Assembly: GCF_030490285.1 (NCBI RefSeq)
Contig: NZ_CP129884.1
Span: forward strand, 3,224,001 to 3,288,000
DNA: 64,000 nt
Direction: 5' to 3'
Source of the DNA: Methylomonas montana
Lineage (GTDB): Bacteria; Pseudomonadota; Gammaproteobacteria; Methylococcales; Methylomonadaceae
The translations under genes were made by a program, and so were the position numbers. The notes below the pieces were generated by a model. It saw nothing but the letters and a program-made list of their open reading frames with translations, was not told the origin of the DNA and ran no database searches. Below are positions 1 to 5,160 of the stretch, one piece after another. Each line of letters starts with the position of its first letter. Positions within the stretch are counted from its first letter, which is position 1.

Positions 1-315
1 TTTTTTGATACCAAGAACCGACTTTTTCGCCTGCTCCACCAACGGCTTACTTTCAAAATGGCCTTGCTGTTCAAGTTCGGCCAAAATTTGAAACAGCTGC
101 GTCGCTAAACCGCTAAAGCCGCAAACCATCTCATCGTAGCGAATGGATAATTTACCCTGCCCCCGGTATAACTTAACCACCTTGACGCCGTTAATAACGG
201 CCAGTTTTTCGCTTATCAATGCCGCCACAATCGGCTGACAGGCTGGCGGCGGCACCTGAAAGCGCACGTGGCCGTCATTTCGATAACGCAGTACAAATTC
301 TTTTTGGATAGCCAT
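1..315 (-). CDS. HMA2-like heavy-metal-associated domain protein (partial, C-terminus off the left edge)
   Basis: The reading frame opens with ATG at 315 and runs without a stop to the window edge, giving 105 residues of an incomplete protein. It begins MAIQKEFVLRYRNDGHVRFQ and contains a ferredoxin-like pattern (two beta strands, a helix, then VKVVKLYRGQGKLSIRYDE) resembling the HMA_2 domain found beside or at the N-terminus of metal P-type ATPases. It has no CxxC, as is usual for HMA_2. The small genes just upstream on the same strand also carry P-type-ATPase-related features, so a metal ATPase gene may follow off-window. No clear Shine-Dalgarno is visible, and a strong terminator-like hairpin (334-370) separates it from the preceding gene. 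The family call rests on fold pattern and context, not on catalytic residues. Confidence 0.6.
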   Translation of the reverse strand, partial: MAIQKEFVLRYRNDGHVRFQVPPPACQPIVAALISEKLAVINGVKVVKLYRGQGKLSIRYDEMVCGFSGLATQLFQILAELEQQGHFESKPLVEQAKKSVLGIKK

Positions 316-333
316 AAGTCAACAGAAAAAGTA

Positions 334-370
334 AAACGGGCGGTCCTGCTGTTGCAGGGACCACCCGTTT
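334..370 (-). terminator. Rho-independent terminator or attenuator inside the metal-associated gene set
   Basis: A nearly perfect hairpin has arms of about 16 bases (AAACGGGTGGTCCCTGC against GCAGGACCGCCCGTTT on the minus strand) and an AACA loop. It is followed on the minus strand by TTTTACTTTTT. It lies 47 bp after the stop of the 97-residue protein gene and about 20 bp before the start of the HMA2 gene, so it would end or attenuate transcription before that gene. Confidence 0.75.
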
Positions 371-416
371 CAAGTTACAGCCCAATGCCCAAGATCAACG
401 ATAGAATCAAGCAGTT

Positions 417-710
417 TTAATTGCCTTCTTTGGCTTCGGCGACGATGTCTTCGAGATTTTCCTTTTGATGCAAGACAAAATCCTTACCGGCATCAATGGT
501 TTTTGTAGCGCCGGAAATAATTTCTTTCCGATATTTGTACACGAAATACCCCGCCACGATACCGGCTCCGAAAACCAATAACGGATGTTTTGCCAATTTA
601 GTCATTAATTTTCCTCCAGTGTTAACGGTTGCGGTCGCCAATGTCCCGGCCACCACCTGCTTGCTCATCGATGCGCCGTTCGAACTTTTCGATACGTCGT
701 TATGCGCCAT
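417..710 (-). CDS. Small membrane protein, YtxH-like, in metal-ATPase neighbourhood
   Basis: 97 residues. A polar N-terminal 35 residues rich in Ser, Thr and Asn is followed by one membrane segment around residues 43-60 (HPLLVFGAGIVAGYFVYKYR) and a charged helical tail ending in DIVAEAKEGN. This resembles YtxH-type single-span proteins but is too short for a firm family call. ATG at 710 has a good Shine-Dalgarno (AGAGGA, 5-6 bases upstream). It is co-oriented with the metal-binding mini-protein upstream (stop at 729, 18 bp gap), so the two are probably co-transcribed. The function is unknown; a role as a small partner of a metal-transporting ATPase is inference from position. Confidence 0.65.
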   Translation of the reverse strand: MAHNDVSKSSNGASMSKQVVAGTLATATVNTGGKLMTKLAKHPLLVFGAGIVAGYFVYKYRKEIISGATKTIDAGKDFVLHQKENLEDIVAEAKEGN

Positions 711-728
711 ATGCTTCCTCTGTGTTTG

Positions 729-914
729 TTAGGACGTTGTCGATTTGGAATCGTCGGCTTCCTCCTGCAGAACTTGAGCTTCGTGAAGCATCTGATAAAT
801 CCCTTTACAGCCCTCGCAACAAAAGCGTTTATCGCCTTCCAGGGTTTTTAGTTCAAAACCCTCAACTTCGACAGCTAAGCCGCAAAGATCACAACTTTTC
901 TTGTTCTCATCCAT
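729..914 (-). CDS. Stand-alone P-type-ATPase metal-binding domain mini-protein
   Basis: About 61 residues from ATG at 914 (a GTG two codons upstream at 920 is an alternative; neither has a clear Shine-Dalgarno). The cysteine pattern CDLC, then 22 residues, then FCCEGCKGIYQ matches the putative metal-binding domain normally found at the N-terminus of copper-exporting CcoI/FixI-type P-type ATPases. Here it exists alone, with a short acidic tail (QEEADDSKSTTS) and no membrane segment. Known family features suggest soft-metal binding in the cytoplasm. It lies between two small membrane-protein genes on the same strand. A second stand-alone copy with the same pattern is encoded at 49685-49858. Confidence 0.75.
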   Translation of the reverse strand: MDENKKSCDLCGLAVEVEGFELKTLEGDKRFCCEGCKGIYQMLHEAQVLQEEADDSKSTTS

Positions 915-1130
915 TGTCACACGAACCCGCTTCTAGTTACCGACGACACTCCTGGTTGCAGATTATAAACGTCTACCCTACGAAGGCCAAACAAACCCAG
1001 CATTCTTCGACAAATCCAGTGTTGTTGAAAGCATTTAAGTCCAGCCACCGATGATTTTCGTGTGTTGCCGGCAACGCCAATCGGCCACCATGCATCGAAA
1101 GCAATTAACCCCTGAAGAACGGCAAATGCA

Positions 1131-1340
1131 TTACCGCTTGCCGTGAGCCGCCCGGCTAGACGCCTTCATCAAGGCGATTCTCAACGCACCGGTCAGACTA
1201 GCGCTCAAACCCAGACGCATCGCCAGTGCCGGCACCAAAATCATAGACGCCACAGCCAATCCCGCCCCCAGCACTAAACCACCGGTATTGATTTGCTGCG
1301 CCACTACTTCTTGATTTACAACCATTAATTCTTGAGCCAT
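1131..1340 (-). CDS. Small hydrophobic protein of unknown function, first gene of metal-associated set
   Basis: 69 residues. A short polar N-terminus (MAQELMVVNQEVVAQQ) leads into a glycine/alanine-rich hydrophobic stretch at about residues 18-42 and a second weak amphipathic helix ending in basic residues (SSRAAHGKR). ATG at 1340 has a good Shine-Dalgarno (GAGG, 7 bases upstream). It is probably a single-span or hairpin membrane protein. I do not recognise the family. It is the farthest upstream gene of the four-gene minus-strand set, 216 bp before the metal-binding mini-protein, and a perfect AT-rich palindrome lies 64 bp upstream. The stretch 921-1130 between the two genes shows no other gene or clear signal. 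Confidence 0.55.
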   Translation of the reverse strand: MAQELMVVNQEVVAQQINTGGLVLGAGLAVASMILVPALAMRLGLSASLTGALRIALMKASSRAAHGKR

Positions 1341-1403
1341 CGATTTACCTCACGCAGAAAAAATTAAAATCCACCCAAGGTAAAAATGCACAAAGAATGC
1401 CAA

Positions 1404-1425
1404 AATATAATCATTTGATTATATT
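1404..1425. promoter_or_regulatory. Perfect 10-2-10 AT-rich palindrome, candidate operator
   Basis: AATATAATCA, two bases, then TGATTATATT: ten perfectly complementary bases on each side of a TT spacer. It sits 64 bp upstream of the small membrane gene that opens the metal-associated set. The hyphenated dyad, AT-rich and about 22 bp long, resembles operators of ArsR/SmtB-type metal sensors, but no regulator gene is visible nearby. It could also be a promoter region with overlapping -10 elements (TATAAT occurs on both strands). The rest of 1426-1624 shows no gene or clear signal. Confidence 0.45.
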
Positions 1426-1624
1426 GAACAAACGCAAAAACCGCGTAAAAACGCGCTAAAAACAAGGGATATACCCTGATATTTTTCAGTTATTTAACAT
1501 AGTTTTTATTAAAAAATCAAAAGACCGCCCTTTTAACCACTATCGCCTCAGCGTTGCGATACCCCAAGCAGCGGATTGATTCGTTACAACTATTCAATGT
1601 CTTTTCAAGTGCTGGCGGTTTTCG

Positions 1625-1644
1625 CCCTCTCCTGTTGGAGAGGG
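1625..1644. terminator. Hairpin downstream of lysC
   Basis: CCCTCTCC-TGTT-GGAGAGGG is a perfect 8-bp stem with a 4-base loop, 30 bp after the lysC stop. The T run (TTTT) lies on the plus-strand side, so as a minus-strand terminator for lysC it lacks a U tract. It may act as a weak or Rho-assisted end, or be a short dispersed repeat. A looser version of the same CCCTC...GGAGAGGG motif occurs upstream of lysC near 2928-2948. Confidence 0.4.
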
Positions 1645-1674
1645 TTTTGGTGCTGAGCAGGCTTAACCGGAACG

Positions 1675-2895
1675 CTATTCCTGATCCAAATCAAACGCTT
1701 TGTGCAAGGCGCGCACCGCCAGTTCCAAATATTTCTCGTCAACCACCACGGAAATCTTGATTTCGGACGTCGAGATCATTTGGATATTGATGCCCTCGTC
1801 GGCCAGCACCTTGAACATCGTGCTGGCGATACCGGCGTGCGAGCGCATGCCGACACCGACGATAGACACCTTGACGATACTGTTATCGCCGATGACAGCG
1901 GTATTGCCGCCCAGATCGGCGCACAAACCTTCCAACACCTTTTGAGCACGGGCGAAGTCGTTACGGTTGACGGTAAAGGTAAAATCGGTGGTGCCGTGCG
2001 CGGAAATGTTCTGCACGATCATATCCACTTCGATATTCTCGGCGGCGATCGGTCCCAGAATTTTCGACGCCACACCCGGCAGATCAGGCACACCGGTCAG
2101 CGTCAGCTTCGCCTCGTCCCGGTTGAAAGCTATGCCCGAAATTAACGCTCTTTCCATTTCTGATTCCTCGTAGGTAATTAGGGTGCCGTTGCCGTCCATG
2201 AACGAAGACAACACGCGCAATTTGACATTGTATTTGCCGGCGAATTCGACCGAACGGATTTGCAATACTTTTGAGCCCAGGCTGGCCATTTCCAGCATTT
2301 CCTCGAAGGTGATGCGATCCAGGCGACGGGCTTTCGGTACCACGCGTGGGTCAGTGGTGTAAACGCCGTCGACATCGGTGTAGATATGGCACTCGTCCGC
2401 CTTCAGCGCCGCAGCCAGTGCCACACCGGTGGTGTCCGAGCCGCCACGCCCCAATGTCGTAATGTTGCCATGCTCATCCACGCCCTGAAAGCCGGCCACC
2501 ACAACCACCCGACCGGCATCCAAATCGGCACGCATATTGGCTTCGTCTATTTCCCGAATCCGGGCCTTGGTGTGGGCGCTATCGGTCAGAATGCGCACTT
2601 GGGCGCCGGTATAGGAACGCGCCTCGCAACCTAGCTGATGCAAGGCCATCGACAGCAACGCGATGGTGACCTGCTCACCGGTGGACAGCAACACGTCCAA
2701 CTCCCGGTCCGTTGGTTGCGGCTGCATTTCTTTCGCCAGCCCCACGAGGCGATTGGTTTCACCGCTCATCGCGGACACCACCACCACAATCTGATCGCCC
2801 GCATCGCGGGCTGTTTTCACTTTCTCGGCGACCGCCTTGATACGTTCCACCGTACCAACGGAAGTGCCGCCAAATTTATAGACGTACAATGCCAT
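1675..2895 (-). CDS. lysC: Aspartate kinase (monofunctional, two ACT domains)
   Basis: 406 residues. It phosphorylates L-aspartate to 4-aspartyl phosphate, the first step to lysine, threonine, methionine and diaminopimelate. The N-terminal kinase domain (about 1-245) has the KFGGTSVG signature at residues 7-14 and the LGRGGSDTTGVALA substrate/nucleotide segment. The C-terminal half holds two ACT regulatory domains (about 265-400), including VSIVGVGMRSHAGIASTMF, typical of feedback-inhibited enzymes. Length is normal for the monofunctional class. ATG at 2895 has an AGAAGG Shine-Dalgarno. In related gammaproteobacteria alaS lies directly upstream and csrA downstream. Here about 2 kb of accessory genes separate it from alaS, and no csrA follows. 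Confidence 0.97.
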   Translation of the reverse strand: MALYVYKFGGTSVGTVERIKAVAEKVKTARDAGDQIVVVVSAMSGETNRLVGLAKEMQPQPTDRELDVLLSTGEQVTIALLSMALHQLGCEARSYTGAQVRILTDSAHTKARIREIDEANMRADLDAGRVVVVAGFQGVDEHGNITTLGRGGSDTTGVALAAALKADECHIYTDVDGVYTTDPRVVPKARRLDRITFEEMLEMASLGSKVLQIRSVEFAGKYNVKLRVLSSFMDGNGTLITYEESEMERALISGIAFNRDEAKLTLTGVPDLPGVASKILGPIAAENIEVDMIVQNISAHGTTDFTFTVNRNDFARAQKVLEGLCADLGGNTAVIGDNSIVKVSIVGVGMRSHAGIASTMFKVLADEGINIQMISTSEIKISVVVDEKYLELAVRALHKAFDLDQE

Positions 2896-2991
2896 GTTTT
2901 TATTGACCTTCTAGGCTTTTTATTACTCCCTCGCCGTGCTGGAGAGGGTTGGAGTGATGACAATCGAATAAAGCAAATCCGTTAATTTTAA

Positions 2992-3399
2992 TCAGACTAC
3001 CTTGAACGGATTCACCACCGTTAAACAGTCATCAAAAACTTGCCCGTGCTGCATATCTTCGGAATACAGTTTCTCACAATTTGCCAGCAGGGCCGCAGCA
3101 ACAATCAGACTATCCCAATGTGATAAAGCATACCGCTTAGCCAAGTCCATGGCTTTGCGAATGGTAGCCACATCAACCGCAACCACTTCGCACAAATCCA
3201 ATAAACTCTGTGCAATTTCATAGGCTTCTGATAATGAAAAACCATGCTTTCTGGTCAGCACACTGATTGTCTCGTTGACGACTTGGGTGCTGATCACCGG
3301 TGACGCTTGAATAATATCCATCGCCGCCAATGACTTGTTCTGATCTTGCGACTCGGCATAAACAAACAGGTGGGTATCCGCAAATACCTTAGCGGTCAT
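2992..3399 (-). CDS. PIN-domain toxin (VapC-like ribonuclease)
   Basis: 135 residues, normal for a VapC-type PIN domain. It has an N-terminal strand with the first acidic ligand (VFADTHLFVY, Asp8), a glutamate in VVNETISVL, an aspartate in SHWDSLIVAAAL and a C-terminal acidic pair in YSEDMQHG. Together these form the metal site of an RNA endonuclease. It overlaps the upstream DUF2281-type gene by 11 bp, the usual arrangement of a toxin translationally coupled to its antitoxin. RNA cleavage is known for the family; the target here is unknown. It is part of the accessory block between alaS and lysC. Confidence 0.85.
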   Translation of the reverse strand: MTAKVFADTHLFVYAESQDQNKSLAAMDIIQASPVISTQVVNETISVLTRKHGFSLSEAYEIAQSLLDLCEVVAVDVATIRKAMDLAKRYALSHWDSLIVAAALLANCEKLYSEDMQHGQVFDDCLTVVNPFKVV

Positions 3400-3595
3400 A
3401 ACAGTCTTCGCGGTGGAATTTTTCAGCTTTATAACGGCCGCGATATTTAGCCAACGTCGCTAGCGCCTTTTCCCGACGCAAGCGATCTTCGTCGGCTTGT
3501 TTGGCTTTCAAGCTTTCCGCAAAACTCAATACCTCGCAGGCTGTTTGTTCGGGCAAGGTTTTGACTGTCTCGTAAATTTGTTCTGCAATGTTCAT
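3389..3595 (-). CDS. DUF2281-type antitoxin
   Basis: 68 residues from ATG at 3595, where the protein begins MNIAEQIYETVKTLPEQTAC; an upstream in-frame start at 3628 would add 11 atypical residues. The N-terminal segment IAEQIYETVKTLPEQTACEVLSFAESLK matches DUF2281, a family found beside PIN toxins. The C-terminal half is highly charged (RLRREKALATLAKYRGRYKAEK), fitting a flexible toxin-wrapping tail. It overlaps the PIN gene by 11 bp. A small inverted repeat at 3637-3652 upstream is a possible autoregulatory operator. The antitoxin role is inferred from pairing. Confidence 0.75.
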   Translation of the reverse strand: MNIAEQIYETVKTLPEQTACEVLSFAESLKAKQADEDRLRREKALATLAKYRGRYKAEKFHREDCYDR

Positions 3596-3636
3596 CGTTT
3601 TCAACCATCTGTGTTGATTGATCGTCATAAATATTG

Positions 3637-3652
3637 TGTCGCTATCGCGACA
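3637..3652. promoter_or_regulatory. Short inverted repeat upstream of the antitoxin gene
   Basis: TGTCGC-TATC-GCGACA is a perfect 6-bp dyad, 41 bp upstream of the antitoxin start. The position suits an operator bound by the toxin-antitoxin complex. Assignment is by position only. Confidence 0.35.
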
Positions 3653-3663
3653 GATTATTTCTA

Positions 3664-3890
3664 CGTCGGTTCGCGGACCGACAACCGCGATACTTTCTTT
3701 TGCGCCGCCAAAAGAAAGTATCCAAAGAAAAGGCTGCCCGGACGCCGCTTTAATCCTGTGCTCCTCGCTTTTGGCGGGGGTTGACGAAAGGGACTTCCTG
3801 CCCCTTCGTCAACGCAATGCATCCCTGCATCGCCCCTATCGGGCTGATCCCATCGAAAGCTCCGGTGCTCGGCGCGGCATACGGGACGAA
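3664..3890 (+). repeat. Dispersed repeat copy A (inverted partner of copy B)
   Basis: About 226 bp, nearly the same as the reverse complement of 4505-4730. It opens with a hairpin GTCGGT-6 nt-ACCGAC. Next comes a second hairpin with perfect 14-base arms GATACTTTCTTTTG and CAAAAGAAAGTATC around a 6-base loop. It continues through GCTCCTCGCTTTTG, CGCCCCTATCGGGCT and AGCTCCGGTGCTCGGCGCGGC, all shared with copy B. It lies upstream of the PIN module. The spurious open frames across it look like repeat artefacts, not genes. The stretch 3891-4048 beyond the repeat shows no gene. Confidence 0.85.
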
Positions 3891-4048
3891 AACCATCTCG
3901 ATATTTAAAGGAACTCAGTAAATGCCGAATGTAGATTGCACCTAACGCAAAAAGACGCATCGATCGAGATCGATGCACTTCTCTTTGCGAGGTACCTACA
4001 GACTATAAAACCAGACACCCCGCCTATCAGAAAATCCAAGCTGCATTT

Positions 4049-4414
4049 CTAGTGTTTACGGTTTTTTCCAGACTCAATCGCACCACCACTAGTAACCCGT
4101 CCAGTGGTAAAAATATCGTTCTTACTTCTTAACTGATCATAGTCAGGTAATTCTTCCGACGGATAAGGACGAACAATTTTTTTCCGCTCCTTTTCCATTG
4201 GAATATTTCTATCCTTGTTTACTTGTTTGTTTGGAACTACCTTCTCAGTCTTTTGTTGACTCGTAGCTTTTTTGTTTTTTGCAGTTTTCGCTTTTGGACT
4301 GAGTCTTTTGGAGGCAATAAAGCTGTAACCACAATGAGTACACGCCATGAGTCTTCTCTTTTGTTTTCCACATTGAGGACAATCTTCGAATCGACTTGCC
4401 TTAATTTTTTTCAT
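4049..4414 (-). CDS. Uncharacterised zinc-ribbon protein between inverted repeats
   Basis: About 121 residues from ATG at 4414 (an upstream start at 4453 is possible but gives atypical sequence). The N-terminus carries a zinc ribbon, CPQCGKQKRRLMACTHCGYS. After it comes a lysine-rich low-complexity linker (KAKTAKNKKATSQQKTEK) and a charged C-terminal segment. There is no membrane segment. DNA here is much more AT-rich than the neighbouring core genes. The gene is flanked on both sides by inverted copies of a 226-bp repeat and sits between two toxin-antitoxin modules, which suggests it was acquired. No function can be assigned beyond probable metal and nucleic-acid binding. Confidence 0.55.
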   Translation of the reverse strand: MKKIKASRFEDCPQCGKQKRRLMACTHCGYSFIASKRLSPKAKTAKNKKATSQQKTEKVVPNKQVNKDRNIPMEKERKKIVRPYPSEELPDYDQLRSKNDIFTTGRVTSGGAIESGKNRKH

Positions 4415-4462
4415 ATCTAAATCAAATAAGAGTCGTAACCCAACGCTTGCCACTCCGAATGT

Positions 4463-4485
4463 TGGGTTACGCTATGGCTAACCCA
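4463..4485. repeat. Short hairpin repeat GGGTTACGC...TAACCC
   Basis: TGGGTTA, nine bases, TAACCCA: a small dyad whose core GGGTTACGCTA is repeated at 36304-36323 upstream of mtaB. Here it lies 48 bp upstream of the zinc-ribbon gene start, between it and repeat copy B. It looks like a short dispersed intergenic palindrome. Confidence 0.5.
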
Positions 4486-4504
4486 CTGTACACTGGGTCG
4501 GGTG

Positions 4505-4730
4505 TTATCCCGTTTGCCGCGCCGAGCACCGGAGCTTTTAAACGGAATAGCCCGATAGGGGCGTCGCAGGGATTCGGCGCGTTGACGGAGGGGCTGGGAA
4601 GCCCCTTCTGTCAACCCCGTTCAAAAGCGAGGAGCGTAGGATCAAAGCGGCATCCGGGTCGCATTTTCTTTGGATACTTTCTTTTGGCGAAACAAAAGAA
4701 AGTATCTCGCCCGTCGGTGCGAGAACCGAC
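4505..4730 (-). repeat. Dispersed repeat copy B (inverted relative to copy A)
   Basis: Read on the minus strand it starts with GTCGGT-6 nt-ACCGAC, then the 14-base-arm hairpin GATACTTTCTTTTG/CAAAAGAAAGTATC, then follows copy A (3664-3890) along its whole length with scattered substitutions. Changes in loops with preserved stems suggest that the RNA or DNA secondary structure matters. Copies A and B form an inverted pair about 1.07 kb across. Confidence 0.85.
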
Positions 4731-4738
4731 TAAAAATA

Positions 4739-4921
4739 CTATTTACCACTCAATTTCTTGATAATAGTTTTCGCCAGATAATCGTTGATCTCATTATGCC
4801 TCGGCACTGCCTGAGATTGCCGCGTTTCTTCGTTGGTATACCAATCGTGGTTGCCACCATGCCTGGATAAACGACAACCCATTTCTTCAAGAATTTTTAG
4901 CAAATCCCTTCTTTTTATCAA
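4739..4921 (-). CDS. hicA: HicA-family mRNA interferase toxin
   Basis: 60 residues, typical of HicA. It folds as a small double-stranded-RNA-binding-like domain. The pattern KRRDLLKILEEMGCRLSRHGGNHDWYTN includes the catalytic-type histidine in the glycine-rich turn. PRHNEINDYLAKTIIKKL matches the conserved C-terminal helix. It starts at ATG 4921, overlapping the stop of hicB by 4 bp (ATGA), so translation is coupled. The antitoxin gene comes first, the reverse of the order in the classical hicAB operon. Known family activity is translation-independent mRNA cleavage. Confidence 0.85.
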   Translation of the reverse strand: MIKRRDLLKILEEMGCRLSRHGGNHDWYTNEETRQSQAVPRHNEINDYLAKTIIKKLSGK

Positions 4922-5109
4922 GCGACCTGCAAAGTCTCCACTTTACGAATAAAAGGAATTTCCTGCGTTTCAAAATCCTTAAACAAATCCAACAAGTTTT
5001 CCTGCAATTCCTGCTTGGTTTCGCCTTGCGTTAAATAATCAGGATACTCATTCAGAAAACCCAAATAAAAATCGCCGTCTTTCCAGCAAGTATATTCAAC
5101 CGTTTTCAT
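4918..5109 (-). CDS. hicB: HicB-family antitoxin
   Basis: 63 residues from ATG at 5109, preceded by a GGGAG Shine-Dalgarno 5 bases upstream; this favours it over an in-frame start at 5124. The sequence MKTVEYTCWKDGDFYLGFLN and LTQGETKQELQENLLDLFKDF is the partial RNase-H-like HicB fold. There is no obvious C-terminal DNA-binding domain, so regulation may rely on the complex or be weak. It lies directly upstream of and overlaps hicA. It is the member of the accessory block nearest to alaS. Confidence 0.85.
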   Translation of the reverse strand: MKTVEYTCWKDGDFYLGFLNEYPDYLTQGETKQELQENLLDLFKDFETQEIPFIRKVETLQVA

Positions 5110-5160
5110 TGTCACTCCCAACAAAAGCTTTACAGTAAATGATAACGCCCACCGTAACGA

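Noticed and set aside
629..1054. Plus-strand frame of 141 residues
   Set aside because: It is antisense to the two small metal-associated genes, has no Shine-Dalgarno and has an unlikely composition.
3618..3978. Open frames across repeat copy A on both strands
   Set aside because: They follow the repeat and its hairpins, have no Shine-Dalgarno and match the equally spurious frames over copies B and C.
4417..4761. Open frames across repeat copy B
   Set aside because: Same reason as copy A; the translated sequence is the repeat read in different frames.
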